A stretch of 64,000 nucleotides of DNA from Mesodorylaimus sp. YZB2_4 (lineage: Eukaryota > Nematoda > Enoplea > Dorylaimida > Dorylaimidae), in assembly GCA_030248295.1 (NCBI GenBank), contig JASANH010001652.1, positions 62,001 through 126,000 of the forward strand, read 5' to 3'. The position numbers were made by a program, and so were the translations under genes. Below, piece by piece: positions 46,454 through 58,200 of this stretch. A model generated the notes under the pieces. The model worked only from the letters and a program-made list of their open reading frames with translations, searched no databases and was not told where the DNA came from. Numbering within the stretch: the first letter of the stretch is position 1; every line of letters begins with the position of its first letter.

Positions 46454-47505
46454 TGAAATTAATATCTGCTTTTGGAGGTTGCCTATATTTTTTGGTTAGT
46501 TTCTGAGCCTGTGTTTTTTGAATCAGTTGTTCCAATTTCGAGAATTTAAAAAATGTGGGGTCAGTTTGCTTTTCTATGATGTGCGCTCGCGATCATTTGG
46601 AGACGGTGCTATGCAGTAGGACCTGCCAATCTTGGCTTGGGACATAAGGAACCTCACTGTGCATCCGATCGACCCTCTGACGCTCCTAAAGTTCGATCCT
46701 TCGAAGTCTTGACAATGCCAAGGGCACCCACAAGCACTGAAATCCATGGAGGTCAGTGATCACCAACAGCTAACATCTCAGGGTACATAATAGCACGTCG
46801 CAGTCGCACTGTACAAACTGGTTGAGTTGTCATGTCATCTGCAATCGCCCGATCTATGGGGCGTACTTTCGTTTACGAGTGCTTGGTCACTATGGGTCAC
46901 TATGAGTGCTTTCGGATATGCGCGGCGAGGAGATAGCAAATGACAGCTTCATATCAGGTTTTGGGTTGTACAGAGACATTAAACGTGATGGGGCGTGTTA
47001 CCAGTTTTAACAGCAAAATGATTCATTGCAGCAGGCAAACAAGTTCCTGCCCGATTTTTCGACGAACAGTCTGACGCATAGTCCCGACACGTCAGTGTAG
47101 AGTCTAATCCGAGTACGGCGAAAAAAGTTTTTATATCGAAGTGGCAAGTGTGTGCAAGCGATGAATCTGGTGGGAGGAGAGGCGGGCAAATTGGGCTTGT
47201 TTGGCTGAATCCAGAAATACAGGGCTGACGAACCGGTCGAAGACCGCAAATAAGATGGTGGGCGAGTCATCAGAGGTGACATTACGCAATCGTAGGTCAA
47301 GCGAACGTGTGGGCCGACTAGACTTTTTCGAATCGGGCTCTATCAATGTGCTTGAACAGCATCCATTCACCCACCCTTGCTGTGCAGGTTAGTTAAGTAA
47401 CGTGTAAAAGTTGCGTGCTTCTTATTCATCACGCTGTTTTCCCAAACCTCTGACAGCTGACGCGAAGAACCAGTGCAAGAAACGCCCTGGTGGAGGGCGG
47501 TCGGA
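46454..47505. other. Intergenic region before the receptor kinase
   Basis: 1052 bp. No coding frame with homology or splice context was found. CCTCTGACAG near 47450, 50-odd bp before the chosen ATG, could be a 3' splice site of a 5' leader. Confidence 0.4.
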
Positions 47506-50500
47506 ATGGAAAACAAGATTTTTAAAATGAGTGCTCTGTGCAAGCTTCTTGCGGGTCTGCTTTGTTTCGCTATTGGGAAAAGTGTAGACTATGGGCCATG
47601 GAATATGCGTGGCTACGTCTACTACCCCCGGTTAGAGTATGGTCGACTGAAACCACTGCAATTCGAGGTACAGTTCGATTATGCCCAGGAGGCACTCCCT
47701 TTTGAAGCTATTGTGGACGTCGTGTGCGCGGGTTATGCAAGGGACGAGCAGTGCGGAGAAGAGGAGCAAGAAAGGTAAGCGAAGAAATGTCGAGCAGGTG
47801 CTGAGGGGTCTGTTCTCTGGACTGTGTGTGAGCAGGGTGTCAATGTTGTCCCCACCCTTGTTTCTTCCGTCGTCGCAGGCGGGTTGGAGAACGATCTTGT
47901 CGCCCACAGCTGCCCTTTTAATCCTGCATTCCAGGCTGCCTGGAAAATACTGCTGTGCTGATTTACAAGTTTGTGTCCCAGCAACTTCTTCGTATGCATA
48001 CAGGGTCTTCCGTATCTGGGTGCGCCAGCTGCATTTTGGCCCACTGTTGTAGGCAAACCCCTTTGTAACAGGCGGAGTCCCTATGCCGTTGCCGATGTAT
48101 GCACCCCGTTCGCACCCCACATCCCCTTCCGGGGAACGTCGTGACAGCTGCTTGCCTTCAGCCTCACCAGCAACGGCCCAGTCTGGTTCAATACGAGCAA
48201 GGTGGTCAAACCGTTCAATCAGATCATATTTGACACGGACGTTTCCATCGGTCGTTATGAATGCCAAGGGCGGATCTCCACGCCGGGTCAAGTTGGTAAC
48301 TGGAGCGAGCCAGTCTCCATACACCTGCCCAACTGCAGCGTGATCAAACCTATGCCATCGGTTCTGGTTTGCCATTCGACAGAGTCTCCGAAAACGGCCT
48401 GGTCTATCCAGTATATGATACGCACTGCTGATGTGCAGGCCGGCAATGGACCGAACGAAACAGTGGACTCGGAGCCGACCAAACGATGCTCGTTGGCCTA
48501 CAATGGCATGGGCAATCACACAACCTGGTTCCAACCGTTCTGTTTCGACTGGATAGGACATTGGGAATACAGGTGAGCGCAAAGAGTTGCCAGAAGTCAG
48601 GTGTACTCGGGTGTAACTATTCAGCTGCCTGAGAGCGCGGGTCCTGTGCTGCCTTAATTAACAGACCTCCCACCGTCATTCCGGGTAGAGGGCAGCAGAT
48701 CACTGTACTTTCGCTGCAGGATCACAGCCTCCTACAAGTGCATGGTCGTGGTCGACATGATCAAGACTTTCCTCAAAGAAGTGCCAGTGGACATTGGATG
48801 CCGTGACGATGTCTTCCTGCACGACATCGCCTGCTATTCGCTCCGAAACCAGGTCTACTACACCACCCAACATGTCCGCTCAACCAACTGGTCCTTGGTC
48901 CAATATGACGTGAAGCTTAACCAGACCAGAACCCTGGTTAGTCACAATGCCACTGCATCCGGGTGCAATATTTCCATCGATCATCCCAAAGTGATTCTGG
49001 ACTGGAGACGATATTGGCTGCGGGGTGGCAAACGGGAAGAGGACCCCCGGGTCGTATTCGTCTCTGGGCACTGGCTTTGGACGTACAGCATCAGCGCCGA
49101 CTCGTGCGAGCGACTGGCATCGCTGGAGAGCGTCGGGGCGGTGAACGTGTCGGATATAATCCGGTTCGCACTGGACTGGGACTACTTCTATTGGGTGTCC
49201 AACGAGACCATGTTCGTCAACGCTCACTCCTTCCAATACAGGAATACGAGCCAACTGACAAAGGTGCAGGTATTCGATGTGGAAGAGAAGGCCCTGGCCA
49301 GGAATTACACGAAGCGTGTCACTGAGAATATGACCTACGTGATGGATATGATGACGTACAGTTCAGCCGAGCGGCCCTTTCCGCTCGCGCTCGAATGTCT
49401 GATACCTGAGATATCGATCACCGTGCGCATGAATGGTCCCTCGACAGCTGCCGTCGATATGCGAAAAGTGTGGAACACGAGTGACGCTTGCAGGGCCATC
49501 AGTCAGCCACCCATTCAGTTGCTTCTGTCCTGCACCACACTGGACGAAAAAGCACCGCCCTGCAACTTCGTCGAGACTACAAAACGGAGCAGAGAACTCA
49601 GGTATTCCATCGAAGTGCAGAACTTGGTCTACGGTAAGTGCGATTGCTGAGCGGAATACTAAGCTAGTGATAGTTGTACCATGCAGCCAGGATTTGGGTG
49701 GGTTTCTACGCTGGGTCGGCGTAGAGGCGGTGGTCAGCCATTGAAGCTAGCTAAAAGCAGCTAGCCAAATAGGGTTTATGAATACTTTTTTACCAAGCAC
49801 GGTTATTGTATACGCCGCCGCACTGTTTCCATCTGAGTCTTTTAGATACATGCAGTCCGAGGGAGGGGTTCCACCCGCACACAAAAGTGACCGCCCCTCT
49901 TTCCAGCTGGCATACTGCAATTTATATAATCATTTAAATATCATTTCTAGGTCACTACTACCTATTCACGGTGAACGCGTCCCTTCACGATATTCTGGAC
50001 ACGTACAAGGTCGCCAGCAAGTATTTCTATGCCAAGCCAGATTTGACGATCGAAATTACAGTCTCTGTCGTGATCGGGGGCCTTATCCTCTTCACTGTCA
50101 TCGCCTTCGTCTTCTGGCGTTTGTACAAAAAACGCAAGCATCTGACCTACATCACTGTGGACCAATTGAAGATCATAAGGAAGCTGGGTCAGGGTGCGTT
50201 CGCCACGGTCTACCACGTCATATACTCACCTAAAGAGCCTGGAAAATGGGCCAATTGTTGGTCGACTCTGATGTCCTTTTTCCGAGGCCGTAATCGACAA
50301 AGAGGTACCGTACGATTGGTGGACACGCTGGAAGGTGCGGCCAAGGCTCTGGAACGAAAACATCTATCCGCGGTTGGATTCGTGGACGAGATGATGATGC
50401 TCGATCAGATCAAGCACCCCAACATTATCGTGGTCTACGGCATATGCCACAACTTCCCTGGCAAGGTCCCACAAGGCCGTCCGACGGAGCAGGGAACAGG

Positions 50501-51560
50501 GACAGAAGAGACGGATGGACAGGAGGAGGCATCAGCCATGGAGTACGTGTCTGCCGCCGCTGCACCGAATACACGAGCACTGATCCTGGAATACATGAAC
50601 ATGGGCAGTAGCACAAAGTACATCGAAACGTTCTATGACCAAGTGACCAACCGAGATATCCTACGGATCTTGTCCGACGTGACCAGCGCCTTCATCTTCT
50701 TGAACGAACAACGAATCGTGCATCGTGATCTGGCTCCAAGAAACGTTTTGGTTCGAGTCGAGCTAGATCGCCAGAATAGACCAACTAAGAAGATTCAAAT
50801 CGTCAAAGTGGCCGATTTTGGAATAGCCAAGAGAGCCAATCAAATGCTGGACGGTTTGTGGACGTTCAAAGGCCAGGAAACGGCGGCCATTCGCATTATG
50901 GCACCAGAAGCGTTCGATCACGTGTTCACGACGCAGACGGACGTGTATGCTTATGGAGTGATGGCTTGGGATTTGTACACTTGGATCACCAGGAAACCTA
51001 AAGCCGCGAGTCAACAAGAAGATCAGTCTAGCCGACTGTCCGCCGAAGAATACTCGAAACAGCAATTCCTCAGCCAGTGTCTGCATGGGTATCTGGATCG
51101 CCCGGGCGCCGATAGGATGAGAAGGCGGCGGCCGACATCTGCCACTGAATCGACTCCCCTTGAACAGACCGACGATCGGGTGGCATTGTTAGAGCCGACA
51201 GAGCCGCCCCGTCAAACTACTGACGAATACGAAAGGGAACTTGCTCTTGGATACATCAACCAAGGAAAGATCGACGACGCCTTTATCACCTATCCCAAGC
51301 CTCCAGCTGCTCCCGAATCGGTCTACAGCCAAATCATGAAACTTTGCTGGGCCTATGTTCCTTCAAAGCGGATCACATTCAAGCTATTGCCTCGTATACT
51401 GTCGCTTTTGCTAAAAGATGAGCCGAGCGAGGCTCATGCCATACCACTCTATCAAATGACTGAAACGTCAAACTCCTCGTCCAGCGCCTATGCCAGCGGG
51501 GACACCTCGTCCAGCAGCACAGCGACTGTGCACGCCGGGGTCAGTCCACTCATCCAATGA
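47506..51560 (+). CDS. Divergent receptor tyrosine kinase
   Basis: Exons 47506-47774, 47836-48048, 48162-48572, 48720-49633 and 49951-51560 join to 1138 aa. It has an N-terminal signal peptide (CKLLAGLLCFAIGK), a fibronectin-III-like, N-glycosylated ectodomain of about 570 residues with a WSEPVS motif and W/Y-rich segments, one TM helix (VSVVIGGLILFTVIAFVFW) and a cytoplasmic kinase. Kinase landmarks: P-loop LGQGAFATVY, beta-3 Lys in GAAKALE, HPNIIVVYGIC, HRDLAPRNVL, DFG (VADFGIAK), MAPEAF, TDVYAYGVMAWDLYTW and a late CW (IMKLCWAY). Oddities: the third P-loop glycine is Ala, the activation segment has no tyrosine, MAPE is preceded by Ile rather than Trp, and there are inserts of about 30 residues after beta-4 and about 90 in the C-lobe. 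The HRDLAPRN catalytic loop places it among receptor tyrosine kinases; ROS1-like is a guess only. Confidence 0.85.
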
Positions 51561-51674
51561 GCGTCTGTGTGGTTACATGCATCTAATCTAGAGGATACCC
51601 GCTTGGCCAACGATAGCAGGTTACACTGCAGACAAATAGCCCGGCTTGGTGCATGTGCGGTTGTCGAGCTGGCC

Positions 51675-51736
51675 ATCCACCACTTGCAGCTACGGCGTAA
51701 AAGTCAGTTTCGGCGCCTTAGCTGCAAGTGGTGGAT
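51675..51736 (+). promoter_or_regulatory. Perfect 18-bp inverted repeat in the kinase 3' UTR
   Basis: ATCCACCACTTGCAGCTA at 51675-51692 and its exact inverse TAGCTGCAAGTGGTGGAT at 51719-51736 flank a 26-base loop. The repeat lies 115 bp after the stop of the receptor kinase and 84 bp before an AATAAA at 51820-51825, so it should be in the mature 3' UTR as a stable hairpin. Confidence 0.75.
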
Positions 51737-51819
51737 TACTTCCAGCAATGTTTCGAGGACTCTGACCAGCAGTTACAGTGTATTTACGTATTTTAAGTTG
51801 AATTATGTTACGAGAATCC

Positions 51820-51825
51820 AATAAA
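51820..51825 (+). other. Polyadenylation signal, receptor kinase
   Basis: AATAAA (in CCAATAAAATG) lies 260 bp after the stop codon and is followed by TG-rich sequence. Confidence 0.55.
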
Positions 51826-51836
51826 ATGTCTCTTCG

Positions 51837-52254
51837 CAGGAGGACAACAACAGATACAGTAGTTAATGCGCGTATGAGAAGGAGGTAATCGTCGTCAGAT
51901 ATTTGTTCAACACTGCTCATGCGGACTGATATCTCGCAATAAGTAGCACAATCCTTGAGACATGTGTATAGCACGAATGTTGATGCTTGGCTGGCGAGGT
52001 CAAAGTAAGGTATTAGTTTTCAAACGCACATATAATCGCACAAAGAAATTGAAACAAGGAGACTTCCTTTTGACAACTCATAATATAGGGGTCATAAGAC
52101 CCAGACCACAGCCATTAGTGCCGCTATTTACAGAAAACAAGTGACTTGCAATATTACAGGGTCGAATTGATCAAAAACATCCCTCAACCGGACATATCCA
52201 TAGAAATCCACCACATGTGATCCAATAAATAAGTACATCTGACATAGGCCACCA
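51837..52254. other. Convergent intergenic spacer
   Basis: About 420 bp between the 3' end of the plus-strand kinase gene and the 3' end of the minus-strand RUSF1 copy. No feature was recognised. Confidence 0.4.
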
Positions 52255-55200
52255 TCAGCATCCCTTTTCCACACTGTACCTCCACTCGTCGCAGTACAGG
52301 AGTGTGTGCGTGGTCACCCAACAGTGTTTTTGTAGTTTCTCCAAAAACGATGGGAATGCCCGGTCCAAGACTTCACGACTCGATTCGATAGGACTCTTTT
52401 CGTGGAGTCTAAAAAAAGAACAGGAATGGAAAAGACTAAAGAAGGGGTACTGTACCAACTACGGCTAGGATGCATGGGAGTTCTTCACACCTCGCATCTT
52501 CCCATCCCCATGGTTATTCAGATGGTAGGTATGATGGGCTGATGGGGGTCAGGATTCATGCTCCAGAGATTTGAATTTAAAAAAAAAAAGAAAAATTATT
52601 TTTGGGATCTGTGAATACAGAGGCTATCTTATTTAGATTAAAAGAATATATAATATTTCCAGTGTTTACAGTGTTTTTTAGTCCAAATGAATATTTTATC
52701 CAGTCAAAAGTAGGTAGATCTGATTTCAGTCCTCCCATTTTTCTGGATCCCCCAGATATTTGGTCACAGTGGCCCCTTCAACCTTCAGCCCGAGTTTCCG
52801 ATCGTGGGGGCGCCCCACTTTTGGTATCGCTGCCTTACTCATGTCCTTCCTTGACCAGCTCCATTCGTATCAACTCGGCGTGGAAGACGGCCCTCATTTG
52901 GTCCACGGCCGACGCCTCGGCTCGCAATGCCACCTTGATCACATGGGACCTCTTGGCCACTCCGCCCACCAAGCTTCGCCACCATTGCCGAGGGCGATCC
53001 CAAATCGATCGCTCGATTTCCACTCCGATTTGATATTTCCCATGACGATCGCGAGCCTGATCAAAAGTCGATATGTCTCCGAGTCGGCATCCGACCTCCA
53101 GTCGACACTCCCCACCGCAATCGAACCAGGTCAACAGCGGCTCGGCCCGATTCACTTCGCGAATGGACATGGAGTCGTCGTTAAAGAAGTTCGTGATCAA
53201 AATTCGATACCGATTCTCGTTGACAGTGTCCATGCGCAGTGATCGGACGGCTCGGTAATTAGAGAATAGGTGTAGGCAGGTGAGGACGAAAAATAGGGTC
53301 CACACCAACACAGTCTTGCCTGACACCAGTGGCATGAACAGGAAGCTGCATATCAGGGCGGACAGATTGACCAAGGTCTCCTGACTACCGTCCTTGGCTG
53401 ACACGTCAGCGAGGTTGTTTCGGCGGGCTTGGTGCTGAGTGAGGGCGGCCCGAGTGGCCCCACCAGCCACAACCACGATCGCACGACAAACACTCGAGAA
53501 GCAAACCATGTACGTAAATAAAGGCTGAAAAGCAGCAGTACACAGGGGGGGTTATATTGTACGATTGGCTGTGTTTTTCTGCGGATCTCTTTATTTCAGA
53601 ATTCCACGTTTCCCTGGGGCCCATGTCAAGTATAGGAAAGGTCGGCTGGGTTAGAGGGGGGGGCGGGGACGGAGGGGGGAGGAGGGAGGGGGTAGAGATT
53701 AGATCAGATCGCCTAAGCCTGATCTAATTGCGTGTGAGACAGGTCAGGCCAGGTCATGTTTGGGTCGAGTCGAGTGAGTGAGTTGTATGACTTTACGTAG
53801 AGCACTGTAGGCTGGCTGGATAATTGGCCTTTGCTTAGAGGCCAGGGCTGGACCTGACGTGGGGCTTTCGAGAGGAAGGGTTCGATGTCCCGGCCGGCCC
53901 AACAGGGGGGGGTACCCCTCCTACCCCCTTGCCCATACTTGGCCCATGTGCTTCCGGTCCAGGAATACTGTAAGGGGGAATGAAGATCAAGTTATGCAAA
54001 TGAGAGTGACCTCGTCTGATGTTAGGCCTGTTCGGTATCATTCGCTGATTGCTGTGTTTGGAACTGGTCTCCCTTGTCTGATATGTGTTATTTGTTTGTT
54101 TTGTGCCGGTACACTTTTACCCTTGGGTTGATGCTCGTCTGACTAATCAGTGTTCATGCCTGTGCGTACTCGGTGCGGTCGAGTAGTAAACCTTTTCTGC
54201 GAGACAAGTAGTCTTACATTGGTTCCCATTGCCGGTCTCCAACCCGTGTGAGCCGTGCATCCTAGCCACCGATTTTCCACTTCACTCCCGCCCGATACTA
54301 GCCAGGCTTTGCAAGCCACTCATCGATTTCGCCAATTATTCTGCCCGAAATGGCCGATCAGCCGCCAAATGCTGATCAGGTCACCGACGAGTCTCCCGTC
54401 GAAGAGTCTACTGTCCAGATCACGGCCGTCGATCCGCCCCCCGATGAGCGCGACCGATTACCCCCTGCAGCTCGACGACAGCTCATCTCGGTTGAACAGG
54501 CCAAACAACTTCGTCAAGAAGTGTCCGAATCGTGCGAACGTGCAGTTGCAGCTGTCGTGGAGGCAGACAGTGCCAGGCGTCATGCCGAATCAATACGAAG
54601 TGCAATTGAGCGGCGAGAGCAGCAATGGGCCGAAGAACGAACGAAAGTCGCGCAAGATCGCCTACGATCCGCCATGCTCGAATCCCAGCTCCAAGCACTG
54701 CAGGCCGAACTCGCCAAGCTGAAAGCCGAGCAGAGTAAGCAACCTGATGTCCGTCCCTCTGCTCAGGGTGGTCACCAACCCAGTACTGAAGTCATCCCGG
54801 TGTGCCCCGCCTATGCCCGCTCTAATCCAGACCCTCGTGCCAATGATCCGCCACAGTCCCAAGAACGGTTCGACCCGCTTGACGTTACCCCCGTCAAGAT
54901 TGTAACCAGTGACTGGTTCTCGTGGTCACAATTCGAATGGTACGACAGCCTTCGCTTTTGGCGGAATGTACTCCGTTCATTGGTTCCCCAAGCACCCCCT
55001 GAACCTGGCAATGAAGATGACGTTGACGCACTTCGCCAAGCAGTGTCATCCGCGGCCCTCGCCCGAGCTCAGTCCGATTTGGATCACACGTTGGCCCAGA
55101 AACCGATTTGATGCAATTCTGGCTCAATAAGATTACGACGACGTATTCTACAGGTGGGGTTTTTGTCGATTTCTATATAACCATCCCTCTCGATGTCAGG

Positions 55201-58200
55201 TACTTACATCCCGTCACGAAGCAGCCACTCGTGTATGACGCCCGTGCGCAAGCATGGGGCCTGCCAACGGACAGACAGCAGAAAGTCGAGACCCCGTCGA
55301 GCTCAAAGCCCGACGTTGCTGCCAGTCAACAGGTCCGTCCTCGAGTACCGGCTTGCAGCCTCAACAACGCCACGTCCAGTTCACTGATCCACCAGTACAA
55401 GGTCAGATAATCGTCCCGCCCCCTCCACCGGCCGACGATTTATCCCAAGTTCCTCGCGAGACACTGATCGAATGGTGTCAGGCGCAAGATAACGAACTGT
55501 CATTGGCATCCTATGAAATCACTGACATGCAGAGGCAGAACAAAGACCACATCGCAACAATCCAGCGCCTCCAACAAGAATTGGACCAGACGCGTCGGAA
55601 TCCTCCTCAGCCAATTGATCCGCCAAAGCCGACGCCAGTCCAGGTTACTCCGACAGTTCCAACGGCCTCTTCCAACTCACTGCCCGATCTACAAGCGATG
55701 ATCAAGGAAACCATGCAAGCCACGATTGCTCCTGCCTTATCTGATCTGGCAAAAGCAATCTCCTCTTCTGTCACCAACCTAGCTGTGCCAGCTACGGTCG
55801 CACCAACTGGTAACAACATCGACCAATCAATCGAAAGTATCGACCTTGCAACGTACGAGCGTCGACGAGCTCACAATGCAAATGCACCTCCACCTGGTCA
55901 GCTACAACATGCACAGCAAAACGCGTTGGCCGGCTCGCGCATCCAAGTAGCCTTGGACAAAGGAAAGGCACCACAGCTTAACATCAAACCGTATACTGGA
56001 TCACCCGATTCCCCACCACTCGACGAATGGCTTCTAGACTATCAACTGCGCATGAAGATGTTCCAAGCTCAGTCCGACCACGAATTGATCACCGTCCTCC
56101 CCTTCTATTTGGGAGACAATGCGAGCCGATGGATGCGCCGCTATCTTGACAAATATCCTGATCGCAGGGCGATCAAGTGGCCCCAACTCGTGAAAGATAT
56201 GTGCGCTCATTTTCAACTGCAAGACGAACCGTACTTATTGGCTGCTTTTCGAGAGACGAAATTGCTTCCAAACGAAAAATTCTCTGAATATGCCGACCGA
56301 TTGGAGCAAGCAGCACAAAAGGCATTCCCTACGGCGAATCAAGACCAGCTGCGATGGTTACTGATCGAACAATTCCAGGGTAATATGCCGGCACCGCTAG
56401 CTGCATTAATCCAAGACCTTTATGTCGACAACACGCAACGACCAACGTTTGAAGAGAACAAACTTCAGGCAATGAAATGGCAGCTTCGCAATTCAACTGC
56501 GCCAAAACCATCTAACTGGGACTCGCCATCGTCTGCATCAACAGCTTCAATGCCAACAACATCAGCCTCAGTCAAATTGGCATCAGTGACACAAAATTAC
56601 GGTCAACAGTCGAACCAGTTTCGAACGAACAATCAATCCTGTCAGTCACAGCATGTTCGACCACCAAGAAGAATTGGCGATCGTGTGTATCGGTGCCCGA
56701 TCACTCGCTATCAGTACGATACCACAATTTCGATCCCTCCACCCGCCGATGTAGCAACAAGAAAATGCTCCGATTGTCATGCTGTAGGACATGTTCCAGC
56801 TCATTGCCCTAGTCGTCCGCCCTGCACAGCGCCTGGTCATGGTCCATTTCGATGTCCATTTTTGAACGCTCAAGATGTCGCCGCTGTTCAAAATGGCAAT
56901 CCATGCATACAACAGCAAGCTCCCTCAACTTCCGCTTTATTTTACAACAATGTCGTCGATCAGCCGTCTAGTCAAGGTAATGTTTTTTCTTGCCATGCTG
57001 GTAACTTTCCACCTTTCCAGAAACAACCATCACCTGAAATCGTTATCGGCATCGATGGTCGACAAGTTCAAGTCACAATCGATACTGGCGCTCAAGTCTC
57101 AGTCATGTCCAGCAAGACGTACAATGATATCCATCCATACTGGAACGGTCAGTGCATGCAACCAAGTTCACTCCTGATCACACGACTGGACAACAGTGTC
57201 GTTCAAATTTTGGGCATCCAATATGTTCACCTCACGTTCGGTACAACAACAATTTTGCATCCAGTCGCTATTTTGAATGACCCTGCGGGTACTATCACCG
57301 TGCTCATTGGTCAAGACATTGGTTCCGTGTACAAGCATACGCTATGCGAGTCGAGTCAAACGGTCACATACAACAATGGAGCACTCGCTGGAGTCAAGAT
57401 TCCATATGTCAGCCGATCCAGTCAACTCGACAATTCCGAGTCTCAAATTTTGATGCCAATCGTCTCCTCTCCAATCGACTACGAGTCAGCTCAGGTCAGT
57501 CGTTTGGTATGCGCTCAATTTCGTTCAAATCCTACCCCCGGTGTCCAAAGTGGCGAGGTAGTCAAGAAATCTGCTTCGACATTTACGCGTCATGCAAATC
57601 GCATTTTCGTACAGTCTGCGGCTGTCGCTCCTAAAGCCAGCCCCTGTCTGACACAACCTCAGTCGGTAGTATTGACGACGAAATACGCATTGAGACTTCG
57701 AGCAGTTCTGACCAGTTCCGGACACTAATCCAAAGAATGCGAAAAGACGAAAGAAAGCAAAACCATGCAATCGACCAATATCTCGTGATCAAATACGCGA
57801 AATCGACATCAAGTCAATCGATACGAGCGATATCCCATCAACTACAGCGCCTGGCAACGATCAAGCTTTCCCAACCACGATTCAAATCCAACTTTCCAAC
57901 TACCAATCGATTCAATCCTGCCAAGTCCAAATCCGTTTCTCATCAACGCCATTCCGACTCTCCCATTGCATTCTCGCCATTGCGCGGTGTAAGTCAACCT
58001 CATCGTTCTCTCCGTCTCATCTCATTCAGCTCATTCTCAGCTTCGTATTAGCTCTACTTTCGCATTCACTGGTATGTAATGTGTCTTTCAATCTCCCCTC
58101 TTTTTCATTTCATAACTGTTTTTCTCGAATTTCCTAAACATCGTTTTCTCATTTATTTTTCTTCCGACCGCGCCGTAGTGTTCACCTCACCAACTTACGC

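Noticed and set aside
47506..51560. Firm assignment of the kinase to ROS1/Sevenless
   Set aside because: No diagnostic ectodomain beta-propeller could be confirmed, and the kinase is too divergent for a by-eye family call.
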